Positions 21,249 through 32,023 of a DNA stretch of 64,000 nucleotides are shown here, piece by piece; within the stretch, counting starts at the first letter, position 1; each line of letters starts with the position of its first letter. The position numbers were made by a program, and so were the translations under genes. Source of the DNA: Gaeumannomyces sp. JS-464 (lineage: Eukaryota > Ascomycota > Sordariomycetes > Magnaporthales > Magnaporthaceae); the NCBI GenBank assembly GCA_002197995.1, contig NGZR01000001.1:3100001-3164000 (forward strand), in the 5' to 3' direction. A model generated the notes under the pieces. The model had not been told where the DNA came from. It worked only from the letters and a program-made list of their open reading frames with translations, and did not search any database.

Positions 21249-22771
21249 GCCGGGGGGAGCACCCGGGGCGTGGGAACCTTGCCCTTGGCCCCGTTCTGGG
21301 CATTCTTGGGACTGGTTGCGCCTGGAGGCATGGTGTTTAGATTCAAGGAAATCGGGACGTGAATATGACGGAGCGAGGAGATGCAGGGCTGCGTTCAAAG
21401 TATGCCGGTTATCAGGGCTTGCTCTAGAGACTGGGAGCTGATGCCGATGATGAGGTGTAAATACAAGGGGGAGCATGGCGACAGGGCAGGGTATATAGCT
21501 CCAGGAAATGCTCAGCATATCGCTGCGTCAGGATCGGTCATTAGGCACCCGCGTTTGGGCCTGGATGGTCATGGAGATTGCGGTCGAATATCCCAAGCTC
21601 AACACCCCGCCCCCTTCGGCGTGTTTCAACGAACATAGGATACAGCACTTGACTAGCGGTGGTGTCCTTGCCGGATGTCCCGAGACTTGTTCATAGTTCA
21701 CCCCATCGGAAAGCCGCCCGAGGGAGACCCCTGCATGGAAGCATGCAACGGACCGTTTCACCGAACTGATGGGATCATCACGTGGGGGTTGACCAGATAG
21801 CTCGAATGCTCCCATCGAACGCTTCGGTTCTTTTCTGGCCGAACACTCTGAGCGGCAATAGAACTACCGACAGACCGCCGCCCCGCTGGCGATATTTTCG
21901 GGATCGTCGAGGAACAGATGCTTGAGTCGACATTTGGACGGAGTCTCGAAATATGTCAACAGAAAGAGGAGTATATGTTCGTGATGGAGTTATGCCAGGA
22001 CACTGTGCCCAGAATGCCGGGTAGTAGGCAGCCATGCTCGTCTAAACCTGGTTATGACCTTGGGTTCTGGACTAGATGGGTAGATGTCTGTCGAGTCAAC
22101 ATCGGCTCGCTGGCTCGGCAAGTCCGACCCACGGAAGCCGCGGCTCGATATCGTTTAGGACGTCTGGAATTCATTCGTGTCCGCCAACTTCTGTTTTGCT
22201 TTCGTCTGGACCGTTTCAGGCGCGACTGGGCGAGCGGAGGGATGCGTGACGATTATCGTCTGGCCGCGGACGAACGGGACGACGATATTTATGGCAAGAA
22301 CATGTTGATTATGGCTCTGCGATTTTATGCCCGATATGGATCGAGTTCGCAGGTTGCTGCCCTTTTGGGGGTCTCCATGGAGTTGTGGTGACAATTTCCC
22401 GATCGACACCAATGGTTCCGGACACGATCTTCTGGATAAGGTAGGTAGGTATCGAAGTTGATATATGGGATATTCTGGGTAAAGATGGCCACACTAGCTG
22501 GATGCGTAAAAGATAGCGAGAAACCTGTGTTTGATCGAAACTTCTCAGCGGGCTTCTGCTTGAGATCCCGAAGATACAACTGTGGCCGTTTGTTTACAGT
22601 CATGGACTCGGAAGAGGGGAAAGCGCGGGACGAATCAGGGAGGCCCTGGCTAGATACGGATCTGGCCAGACCCGAGATATTTTGGAATTGTCTCGATCTG
22701 CCGCGATACGTAGCCAGGCTTCTGGCAGCTTGTAGGGCGGCTGGCGGCGGCACCTCGCCGGCGCCGCCGAG
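21249..22771. other. Bidirectional promoter region between oxidase and prenyltransferase
   Basis: Two metabolic genes point away from each other across this gap. No credible coding sequence is seen; the longest plus-strand frame (21918-22391) has no recognisable domain. It probably holds the control regions of both genes. Confidence 0.45.
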
Positions 22772-22800
22772 ATCCTGTCTATATAAACGATAGACAGGAT
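22772..22800 (+). promoter_or_regulatory. Perfect inverted repeat enclosing a TATA box, upstream of the prenyltransferase
   Basis: ATCCTGTCTA (22772-22781) and TAGACAGGAT (22791-22800) are perfect 10-bp inverted arms around a 9-nt spacer. TATATAAA (22780-22787) spans the left arm and the spacer. It lies about 190 bp before the prenyltransferase ATG. A protein dimer bound to the arms would compete with TATA recognition, so an operator-like role is possible; this is inference. Confidence 0.5.
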
Positions 22801-22978
22801 GCCACTGGATGGTCTTGTTGTGCTCATTATCCCCATCCATCCATCGATCCAAAACCCCATCATCAACGGTTAGATCACACATCCCACTGCCTTACTGTTT
22901 GCTCCCTTGCATTAGATACCTAGGACATATTAGAGACATTAGAGACACCCAACCCCATCATCTCAGTCACCTCCTAAA

Positions 22979-24414
22979 ATGGCGGCAACCGTGGTACCTG
23001 TGTCTGCCCTCGGGATGGGCATGACGGCCCCGGAATCCCCGATATCGGGCTCAGAGCTGATCGGTGGCCTTGAGGCGCCCTCGGATCCCGAGCGCAACTG
23101 GTGGTGGCAGCGCTGCGGCCCGCTCCTGGCCACGCTGCTGCGCGAATCGGGCGCCTACACCGCCGACCAGATGTCGGACCACCTGCGCGTGTTCCGCGAC
23201 CTGGTCGTGCCCACCTTTGGCCCGCGCACGTCCAGGGCCCGCGAGCGGCCCATGCTGACCCTGGACGGCTCGCCCTTTGAGCCCTCGTGGAACTTCCAGG
23301 CGGGCAAGTGCGCCATCCGGTACGCCTTCGAGCCGCTCTGGGACGGCGCGGGGACGGACGAGGACCCGTTCCCGGGCGCCAAGATGCCGTCCCTGCTGCC
23401 CCTCCTCAAGCAGGCCGCCGGCCCGGGCGCCGACACGCGCTGGTTCGAGCAGGCGTGGAGGGCCTGGTACGTGTCGGGCGCCGAGGCCCAGGCGGCCAAG
23501 CGCGCGCTGCCGCCGCACCGCTCCCGCGTGCCGCAGGTGTTCCTCGGCTTCGACATGCACGGCGGCCGGCGCGCGCTCAAGTCGTACCACTTCCCCCCTC
23601 AAGCACCTGGCGACGGGCCGGTCGACCGAGGACCTGACCTGCGACCTGATCCGGAGCCTCGAGCCCGGCGGTGAGGCCCTGTGGCCGGCCGCGCGCCGCG
23701 TGCGCGACTACTTGGCCGGGCGGGCGGCGCAGGGTCCCGAGATGCGCATACCCGTCGAGATGATGGCCATCGACAACGCCGACCCGGCCGACGGGTCCGC
23801 GCGCGTCAAGATCTACGCGCGCACGCCCTTCAACTCCAAGGCGTCGCTGCGCGACGGCATGACCCTGGGCGGGGCGCAGACGGACGCGGCCACGATGACG
23901 GCCCTGTCGCACGCCGAGAGGTTCTGGCACCTGATGCTGGACGAGCGGTCCGGGGTGCGCGACGACCAGTCCAAGGAGCCGCGCGACCCGCGGCACCACC
24001 ACGTCGGCATCGTGTTTGTGTTTGAGATCCGCCAGGGCGACGAGCACGTCGACGTCAAGGCCCACCTGCCGTGGGCGCAGCACAACGGGTCCGACATGCG
24101 CGCCATGCAGAACTTTGCAAACATCCTGCGCTCGCTGGGCTGGCCGGCGCACGCGGAGCGCTACGAGAGGGGCGCCTTAGAGACGGCGAAGCTGTAAGTG
24201 GCGCCGGTGACTTTTTCCCCCCCATCTACTTATGATTATGCTAGGTCCTAGTCTACCCTGTGCTCATGCTGACACCTCATCCCCCAGGCCGGGCTGGAAC
24301 TACGCTACTCAGGCCGGCGGGCTTCCATACGTGTCCTACAGCTGCACCCAAAAGGGCGGCGACTACACCTCGTCCTACTTTTCGCCCTTAGTCCATGCGG
24401 ATCACGGCCTTTGA
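22979..24414 (+). CDS. DMATS-type aromatic prenyltransferase, one frame break
   Basis: Two exons (22979-24193 and 24288-24414, GTAAGT donor) encode about 446 aa of the fungal indole prenyltransferase family (Trp_DMAT). These cytosolic enzymes join a dimethylallyl group to tryptophan or another aromatic in alkaloid synthesis. The N-terminal helices (W-W-Q-R-C-G-P-L-L) lead into P-F-E-P-S-W-N-F, where the Glu normally binds the indole N-H, and I-R-Y-A-F-E-P-L, whose Arg helps bind pyrophosphate. The ABBA barrel continues through F-D-M-H-G-G and R-V-K-I-Y-A-R-T-P...M-T-L-G-G. The second exon supplies the final strand, Y-V-S-Y-S-C. The frame changes at a run of six C near 23600 (H-F-P to L-K-H-L); removing one base makes the total length a multiple of three. 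The substrate cannot be told from sequence. Confidence 0.85.
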
Positions 24415-25288
24415 GCGCTGGACGAGCTCGTGGGGGAGGCATCGGCCATCGGTGTTTGTTCCATCCGATGGGTTCTAGGGCTTTCGGGGTATTTGCCGCT
24501 TTGTTTTTGTCTTTGAGGAGATCTGCGTCGTAAAGTTTGCCGGAGTATCGGAGAAAGCGCTTGGCAGTTTTCGCTGGCTTATCCCGTTGGCGAGGACGGC
24601 TGGTGAAAACGAGAGAGCGGCCACGCAAGGAGACAATTTAGCGTGATTGACTTCATCGCCTCGCAGCTCCCCAACATGTTGTCGATTTATTGCCAAGCAA
24701 AATAGGGGTTGGGTGGCCGCAGGGTTGATGTGGGAGGATGCGCACGAAACGAAACACATGCACGCGCTTCGGCATCAAAAAGTCGCCGAGCAGATCTCGA
24801 GCTGCCTGGGCTATCATCTGGACATTCTTTCCACACCCACACGCACTTCCTGCTACCATCTCCCAGGCCGCTGATCCTGGATCGCAGTGATGGTACGGGA
24901 GCGTCTCGCTGCCTCCATAGGTGCTTTCTGAATCTACAAACAACGATTACCAATGCAGATACCCCTCTCGCGCTTCGCCTCTCATGGTCGCGAAGAATCT
25001 GGCAGCGGCAATGACGTGACTGGTCGAACTTTGGCTGGCCGCATAACAGCCAGGCGCCGGGCCACCTGCCTTCGTCCGACCTTCTCGTCCACTTATTCGG
25101 CACCATTCCCACATCAGGATCGACCTGCCGTCGCCCTTCGCATATGGGGGCGCTGATATGGCCAGTGCAAGAGGCCCGGCCTTGATGCGGCTGTCTGGCT
25201 TCTTTTTAATCCAGACCTCGGGCTCTCTCGTTTTTGAAGTCCTGCACCTAGACCCCAGCATTTTGCACCTCACACAAGCAACGCAATC
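24415..25288. other. Intergenic region
   Basis: No gene recognised between the prenyltransferase and the alpha/beta-barrel gene. Several short frames exist on both strands but none shows a domain or an intron chain. Confidence 0.4.
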
Positions 25289-26082
25289 ATGGGGAGACCG
25301 CCGACAAGCGGCATCAGCGAGCGCATCATCATCCCCGCCCGGGGCGGCGTCGAGAATTGGAAGGAGCCCCTGAAGCAGCTGTTGCTGGTGCTCAAGGAAC
25401 AGCCAGGGGTAATCCGACACCGCTGGGGCCCATGGTCCGAGAACCCGAGCAAGCTGGAACTTTTGGTCGGTATGTTGTTGCTGTTGCTCTCTCCTTATGT
25501 CCGGCACTTCTCCCTTGCCGTCCCATTGTCAAAACACTCCCCGTTGCGGGCTCACTCCAAAAACAACCAAAAAAAAAACCACCTCTTCTGTATTACGCGT
25601 CCATGCTCTAACAAGGAAAACCCTCAAAAGGCTGGACGTCGTCCTCGGCCAGGGATGCGTTCGTCGCGTCGGACGCGCACGCCAAGGCGCTCAAGGCCAT
25701 GGCCCCGGCGATGACGGGCCCGCCGGAGGCCTACGAGGTGTCGTTCCAGCCGTACGCGCCCAAGGAGGCCATCGACTCGGCCGTCATGCAGATGGTGACG
25801 ATCCGCGGCGCCGAGGACCAGGGCGATGAGCGCCTGCGCTCCATCTTCATGCAGGTCACCACCATGGACGGCTGCAACGGCGCCGCCTGCGGCTTCTCGG
25901 CCGGGCCCGTCGGGGCCGAGGGGCGGGTCTGGGTCGGCGTCAGCGGCTGGACCAGCCTCCAGAAGAGCGACGAGGCGGAGAAGGCCGTGTACATCCCCGA
26001 GTGCGGCGTCGACACGGAGATCCACCACGTCAACTTCAACTTCCCCATCAGGGGCTTCAGCCGCACGAATAGCATGCACTGA
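25289..26082 (+). CDS. Dimeric alpha/beta-barrel-like protein of a metabolic locus
   Basis: Two exons (25289-25469 and 25631-26082, GTATGT donor) give an intact 210-aa protein. It looks like the small ferredoxin-like dimeric alpha/beta-barrel proteins (ABM/EthD-like) often found in fungal biosynthetic loci, where they act as cofactor-free oxygenases, cyclases or helpers. The first half contains W-K-E-P-L-K-Q-L-L and a G-W-T-S motif at the splice junction. The second half repeats the theme with V-G-V-S-G-W-T-S, which suggests two tandem barrel units. There is no signal peptide. The family call rests on fold-like pattern only; no catalytic residue can be named. Confidence 0.55.
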
Positions 26083-26758
26083 AGCATGCTCTGAATGTTG
26101 GCTACATATTCTCATCTCTCACAATTCAAGAGTCCAGCTCTCGCGCTGGGAACAATACCTATGTTGCACAATATGATTTCTTACGTAGAAGTTCATAAGT
26201 TAATTTCAGATCGGACCACAAGCTCAGCTGCGCGTGTGCAGGTCAAACTTTGTGATGGACTTGAACGTTTCACCCGATGCGTCCTTTCGGGCGTCCCCCC
26301 TGACTCCGGCGTGTCAGGTTGATAGTGACGCCCGTGTCAGGCGGGCAAGGGAAAAGACTCGGCGAGCTGTCGGCGCACCGACGCCGAAGCTTCGTACTCG
26401 GGCCTGGCTCAAGAGTCTGGGCGGGTCCAGGCAGAGGCGGCAGTCTGGCGCATTCCCAGAAAATCCCAATTATGGAACCATGTTCACCAGCAATTAGACT
26501 GTTTCCTTGCAGACCCTCGGGCATGGCCCCGTCGGATACCTGGAGAGCGTCGTCAGTGGGCAAAGAGGAAGGCAAGAACACGACGACCGAGTCCGAGAGT
26601 AGACGATTTGGAGATGTCCGACCGCTCACAGCCAGTGCGCTGGGTCGCGGAGAAGCAGCTCGAACAAATGCTAATTTTAATTGACTGGGTAGCTTGGGGA
26701 GCGGCGTAACCGATGGAGTAATTTGGCATCTGGAGCCCTTCTGTTGACAGTCCGTCTG
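26083..26758. other. Intergenic region
   Basis: No gene recognised. It should contain the 3' end of the alpha/beta-barrel gene and the upstream part of the NmrA-like gene's promoter. Confidence 0.4.
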
Positions 26759-26766
26759 TATATAAA
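26759..26766 (+). promoter_or_regulatory. TATA box of the NmrA-like gene
   Basis: TATATAAA lies 146 bp upstream of the ATG at 26912. Confidence 0.5.
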
Positions 26767-26911
26767 TCACTGGCCGGGTGGCGCCAAGCATTCGCTGGGT
26801 TTTTGGCAGCATAGCCGCTTCCTTTTCATCACCCCCGAGTATTTGCGAGCCCCTTGAAGTTTCGATCGACAGGTGCCATATCGCCGATAGATCTACGTAA
26901 ACATAGACACA

Positions 26912-27984
26912 ATGGCCGCCAAAGGATCAAACGGGTCAAACGGATCGAAGGCTATGGAGGAGAGGAGTCTGCCTAGGGTCGCTATTGCTGGTGTATGTTT
27001 CCCGGCTATCCTCACGGTAGTTCTCGCGACCATATGCTAACCGGCTATCACCACGGTGCAAACAGGCCACAGGGAACGTCGGCAAGCCCATCCTCAAGCA
27101 CCTCCTGGCATCCCAGTTCAAGGTGACGATCCTGTCGCGCAAAGGCGGCAGCCTGGCGTCGGGCAAGGTGTCGCCCCCCAAGGCCGGGGGCGCGACCGTG
27201 GTCGAGGTCGACTTCAGCTCCCTCCCCGACCTGACCGAGGCGCTGCGCAACCACGACGCCGTCGTGGACGCGTCGCGGGCGCCCGACGACGTCATGGAGC
27301 GCCTGATCGACGCCGCGGCCGACGCGGGCGTCTACCGCTTCGTGCCGTCCGACTACAGCCTGGACCCGCTCAGCCCAAAGGTCAACGCGCTCCCCATCTT
27401 CGCGGCGCGCGGCAGGCGGCACGAGCGCCTGGCCGCCAGGTGCAAGGAGTCGGGCATGACGTGGACCAGCGTCGCCAACGGGCCGTTCCTGGAGTGGAAC
27501 CTGCGCACGGGCTTCATGCAGATCGACATCTTCAACCGCAAGGCCACGCTCATGGACGGCGGCAACAACGCCGTGCCCTGGACGTCGCTCGACGACATCG
27601 GCAGGGCCGTCGCCGAGCTGCTGCTGCGGCCCGGCGAGACGGAGAACAGGGCCGTGTTCATCCAGACGTGCGCAAAGAGCCCGCGCCAGATGCTGGAGCT
27701 GTGCCAGGACGCCTTCGGCACCACGCGCGAGGACTGGGACGTCCGCTGCGCCGACTCCAAGGCCGTCTACGACGGCGCCATGAGGTCGGTCGCGGCGGGA
27801 AAAGTCGACGCGCACGTGTTTGGCGCCCTGGTCGGCTACGCCAACTCGCAGCCCGACATGGCGCACCCTGGGGCGACAAGTGCGACAACAAGCTGCTGGC
27901 GTCAAGGAGCTGTCGGATGCCGAGCTGATGCAGGTCATCAGGGAGTGCGCCAAGAAGGGTCCCCGTAGTAGCGATGTAGACTAA
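26912..27984 (+). CDS. NmrA-like / isoflavone-reductase-like NAD(P)H reductase, two frame breaks near the C-terminus
   Basis: Two exons (26912-26992 and 27066-27984, GTATGT donor) encode about 333 aa. The nucleotide-binding glycine motif V-A-I-A-G-A-T-G-N-V-G-K is rebuilt exactly across the intron, which supports the splice sites. The rest reads as an atypical SDR of the NmrA/isoflavone-reductase group: V-V-D-A-S-R after strand 4, F-V-P-S-D-Y, then W-T-S-V-A-N-G-P-F and W-T-S-L-D-D-I-G. Members reduce double bonds or ketones in secondary metabolism or act as redox sensors. Two 1-nt deletions, near 27870 and 27900, move the reading through all three frames; the restored end is D-A-E-L-M-Q-V-I. 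Ignoring them, translation would stop at 27968 with a foreign tail. Confidence 0.8.
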
Positions 27985-29028
27985 AAGACTGTCTGTGTTT
28001 CTACACATTATGATAGAAGTACAAGCCGCTGCCATCTGCCAATCTATTTGCTCAAGTCAACTGCCTGCATCGCAGCCACGATGTTGTCCACAGGAGCCTG
28101 TTCCTCAGGTTCGTCATCCGAGTGGGACCACCAAGCCCCCCCTTTGCCGCCGCACCATCCCCTGATCACCCCCAGCCCCCAGATTCCCCCTCAACGCTCT
28201 GAAACGGCTATGCCTGGGGGCGGTAAACGGTAAAGGAAGAGGTATTCGTCCCCGCATACGGGTGACGGATGCCCAGTCTGGCGACCAGATATTCCGCATC
28301 AAATACGCAACAATCCTAATGCAAGTTCGTGGTATCGATCCCGTAAATCCTAGTCCAGCTCCCAGCTTTGTCCGCCTAGTTTTTCGCGTGCCGGTAGCAG
28401 CCGAAGGTCGATACAAAGCAGCTTGGCTTGCTGCTGTCCCAGTCGAAGTGACCTTCTGCCGCTCGCTTGAAGTTTCTTCTTGCACGACAATCCGCGGTTG
28501 TTGTCTGCTGCCACTAAAACCCCCCAAGAGCGGGCCGCGCGCCCATTGGGGGACTGGCATCGGTAAGAATCCAAATCAAAGGACATGGAAACGCGTATCT
28601 GGGATTCTGATTGATGGGGTTCTCGACGGATTCTTCGGGATGTGCGTCCACAGAACATTGTCCTGCCAATTTTGGGGGGAATCAGGTACAAGTCATTCTT
28701 GCAGGCCTCTCCTTTTGCCCATATCCAGGACAAGGAGCCGTCTGTGGTCTTTCTGGACCTCTCCATGATCATGACAATTAAACAGAGCCGGCCTCCGAAA
28801 TCGGCTCATTCGGCAGTAGGGAGAACGCTCCCACATCAATGTACCCCGTCCGAACCCAAGGGCTGTTAGTAGGCTACTCCTCGCCACCGTGGATAGGTAG
28901 GTTCAGCATGATCCCGGAAGCCATATAGTTCAAGATCGTGTTGCAGATTTCCAAGGCAGCTCCACCACCTGTCCCAAGTTGAGTTTGCTACCTAGATACC
29001 TAGGGTGCAGAGTTTCGTCCCGCATTCT
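27985..29028. other. Intergenic region
   Basis: Frames of up to 168 codons occur on both strands (for example 28262-28768), but they overlap each other, show no domain and have no supporting introns. No repeat was noticed. Confidence 0.4.
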
Positions 29029-29699
29029 TCACCACTCTCTCTGCCACCAGCCTGGCCTCCCGGCTCTGATGAGTCTGCGCAGTTTGGCGAGTCCAGAATT
29101 CTCGTCGTCGCTGCCCCAACAGTCTCCGATGCCAGGGATGAAGATGGGATCCCAGTACAACGCCTGCCGCGTGTCCTCAAGGATGTCGAAAGCGGCTTCG
29201 TTGTACTCTGTGGTTCTGTTACCCTGGGCTCCTTCACGCCCGGAAGCAAGGTTGCTCTCACCTAGCTTTTCGATGGCTCGGAGGCTCCGCGACCTCTCGA
29301 TGGCCGGCGGGGGATGCGGCATAGAATGAGATACTCGTCGGCCGCAGCATCGACACCCGTGATCCCCAAGGCGGAAATCAGCGATCTCGCCTTGAAGACA
29401 AACTGAGTATGCATCACCTTGGACGGGGTGATTTTCATGATCGAAACTCTGCCCGGGTCGGTGTCGCCCTGGGTTTGTGCCCACCCGCGGGCGTGTCTGT
29501 AGGAGCCGAACACCGACAAGAGGCAGCTCGGCTCATTGGAGCCCCAGTCCAGATGGCTCTCGACTGCCCGCCTCAGCCCCGCCTTGCTGTATATATTGCG
29601 GGCCGCGTCGGCGGCAACTATGTCCGTGGTGTCTCTGTCACGGTAGGCTTGAGACCCCGGGTGCTGCACTCTCCAGAACTGCCGCGGGGCGCGGCGCAT
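29029..29699 (-). CDS. DUF7587-like fungal hypothetical protein, one frame break
   Basis: The N-terminal 140 codons read F-W-R-V-Q-H-P-G-S-Q, I-V-A-A-D, L-D-W-G-S-N-E-P-S-C-L-L-S-V-F-G-S-Y-R-H-A and D-E-Y-L-I-L. I recognise this as the fungal domain annotated DUF7587, of unknown function. A 1-nt change near 29300 (in a C-rich run after C-R-I-P) is needed to continue into the C-terminal frame (R-A-I-E-K-L-G...W-D-P-I-F-I-P-G), giving about 223 aa. There is no signal peptide or membrane segment. The ATG at 29699 was chosen as the first before the domain; a TATA box lies 133 bp further upstream. The domain name is from memory and should be treated as tentative. Confidence 0.6.
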
Positions 29700-29831
29700 T
29701 CGTAGGAACCTAGGTTAAAGACTCGAGACATGGACCTGGAACTTCTTCCCGTTCCGTCGATATTCTCGCTGACTTCTTTTGGTAGCATGAAGACCATATG
29801 GTGCAATGTTATCAGGTTGGGGAGCTAGGCC

Positions 29832-29839
29832 CTTATATA
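29832..29839 (-). promoter_or_regulatory. TATA box of the DUF7587-like gene
   Basis: On the minus strand the sequence reads TATATAAG, 133 bp upstream of the ATG at 29699. Confidence 0.45.
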
Positions 29840-30071
29840 CTTTTGCAGGTGGCCATGCCCTCCCCCCAGCAAGAAGCGAGCCCGGGAGGCCCTCGTGGAG
29901 GCACGGGGCTGGATGTCAATGCTATGGCTGACACATTGACAAGATCTCTATTCGAAAGCCGCTACCTTGCCCTGCTCTTTACTCACGATCCCCGACCCCG
30001 GCGATGACGTCGCGTCGGGCCTCCACTCGAGCCACTGGTGGCCAGGTGATGCTCCCGGTGCCAGCAGCAGC

Positions 30072-30728
30072 CTACTCGATCAGCTCCTTGTCCTCGAGCA
30101 AGCAGTACGTCGGCTTGAGAGCCAGCAGGCTCACTGCGCTATCGTAGCGCCAGTCGTTAACTTTGCCGTCCACGTACTCCCTTGCTTTGCCATCTACCCG
30201 GTCCCAGTCGAGGACCGCGGCGGTGCCTACGCACGTCCCGTCCTCTTGGATGGCGCTCAGTGCCTGCTCCGCCCAGGTCAGGGACATCCACGAGGGGTCG
30301 CCCTGAACCAGTGGGACCGCCTTCAGGACTTCAAGCAGGCGCGTCAAGTCCGTTATCTTGGCGATCAAGATGCGGGCGAGGAGATTCGGACCAACCCTAA
30401 TATCCTCGGCTTCCCAAGAGCCGTACTCCCAACGTTCCCCGGTATGTCTTACCTCGGCACGCAGTCCACGTGCCATAAGTCCCTTCTCGTCCTTGGGGCC
30501 TACAAGGAATGCATAGTGGTACCTTTTGTCACAGGTGTTTAGCTCGTCCCGCTGACTGGAAAATAGGTGCTTTTCGCTGCCTGGATCACGGCATGCCACC
30601 CACCGCATCAGGGGAATCCTGGTAATACCGCTGGGGTAGACGGCTCTTCCGGTTTGTTAGCACTCTGTACAGAGTTCCTTGTGCTGATTAGGATGCAATT
30701 ACAGGTAGAGTCTTTTCTTGCCGCGCAT
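30072..30728 (-). CDS. Fungal hypothetical protein (DUF6914-like), copy A
   Basis: A 26-nt first exon (30728-30703) and a second exon (30645-30072) join across a 57-nt intron (GTAATT donor, GCTAAC branch site, AAG acceptor). Together they give an intact 199-aa protein starting M-R-G-K-K-R-L-Y-L-A-V-Y-P-S-G. Conserved blocks follow: Y-H-Y-A-F-L-V-G-P-K, L-L-A-R-I-L-I-A-K-I-T, V-P-L-V-Q-G-D-P-S-W and V-L-D-W-D-R-V. I believe this is the fungal family called DUF6914, of unknown function. The splice is supported by copy B at 32024-32667, which has the same K-L-Y-V-A-L-Y-P-S-G block without an intron. It lacks a signal peptide and is probably cytosolic. Confidence 0.65.
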
Positions 30729-31555
30729 TTTGACGGAGATGCTGCTTCGTAGAGGACAGGAGGCTGGAGGTGCGAGTGGAGGAAGCAGGAATGAGATTGT
30801 GGATGAGGAATAGGAGAACGCAGACAGCAGAAAGCCAAGAAAACATTTTAACTGGCCATATATGTACCGATCCCAGCTCACCCGCTCAGCGCGACGACGG
30901 TTACCTCTTCCAAGAAGTACGCGTGCGTGCTGTGGGAGGCGTCACTCGAAGCCATGGCTGAGTTTGCGCAATGTGGTGATTCGACGTGGTTACCGCTCCG
31001 GATCACATGGTCACCCAAATCCGAGCTATCATCGCCATGCCCTGTACCTTGGTTCAAACGTCCATGGTTGTGCATCTGGACCGGCCTGCTCACCAGCCAC
31101 AGCCGCATCACAGCTGCTCGCCTTTTGCCTCGCATCGATCACACACGTGTTCCCAGACGCTAGGCAGAAGCCAATCTTTGCGGGGACCAACAGTCGCACA
31201 ACAATAGGCAGGGCGATTGGCTGCCACACGCTGCAGAGGAGGCGACACCTGTAGTGAGTGCTCCTGGGTCCCTGATAGGGCTGAACCATCGAGCACGGAC
31301 TCTGTGCTTGCAGAGGATCCCCACGCTAAAGTTTCCGTGCCTCTTTTGGGATTTCCCCTGCTCCCATCACAATCCTTCTCGACCTGGATTGCTTGTGCTC
31401 TGGCTATAAGCATGCCGCGATGTGATAAGCCCAAGGGCCTGCACGACGGGACCGAGGCCCTGGCCGTCAACAACACGCGCGCACGCAGGCTCTTGTCGCG
31501 CCCCGCCGTCTGGGCCACAGCGCTGCTCCGGCCCAGCGCGTGCAAGTAACACTGC
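30729..31555. other. Intergenic region
   Basis: No gene recognised. It holds the promoter of copy A and whatever lay upstream of the kinase relic that starts near 31556. Confidence 0.4.
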
Positions 31556-31970
31556 GTGTTCGTCACCAAGCGCATAGCGATCAAGACTGGCCCGTACGTC
31601 CACCTACAGGAGGCGGCCACCATGCGGTTCGTCGCCGAGCACGCCCCGGGCGTCCCGGTGCCCAAGGTGCATGGACGATGGGGAGTGGCGCGAAATCCAG
31701 GAAATGATCGCTCCTCAAGACGGACCCTGGCCGGCGCCGGTGTTCACGCATAGGTATATAAACATATCCAATATAATTCTCGACGGCGATGAGGTCGTGG
31801 GCATCGTCAGCTGGGGTACGGCGGGGTAGCTCCCTCATTATTGGGAGTATACCCCGTACAGCTACTACTTCATGGAGACCGACTACACTCCCCTCGAGCA
31901 CGTTTTGGAGCCGCACTCTGCCGCGCTGAAAATGGAGTGTACTCTACGAAGATGGTGGGGTGAGATTTGA
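31556..31970 (+). pseudogene. Relic of an aminoglycoside-phosphotransferase-like kinase
   Basis: Two pieces of an APH-family small-molecule kinase are readable. The first (31556-31665) has the nucleotide-binding Lys strand (R-I-A-I-K) and E-A-A-T-M-R-F-V...V-P-V-P-K-V-H-G. After a 1-nt shift, the second continues W-R-E-I-Q-E-M and jumps to T-H-R-Y-I-N-I-S-N-I-I and then I-V-S-W-G-T-A-G-stop. The catalytic H-G-D-x-x-x-x-N loop has lost its Asp, the metal-binding Asp (normally I-D-W) is Ser, a TGG is now TAG, and about 100 residues are missing between the pieces. This is a true relic, not a frameshift artefact. Confidence 0.75.
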
Positions 31971-32023
31971 CAAAAAAAAAAAAAACATTCCACAAACAGC
32001 ACGGCGAGCACGGCAACACCGTC

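Noticed and set aside
21918..22391. 157-codon plus-strand frame between the oxidase and the prenyltransferase
   Set aside because: No recognisable domain, no supporting introns, and it lies in a divergent promoter region. Kept as intergenic.
28262..28768. 168-codon frame and an overlapping 140-codon frame on the other strand
   Set aside because: They overlap each other, lack domain features and show no codon or intron support.
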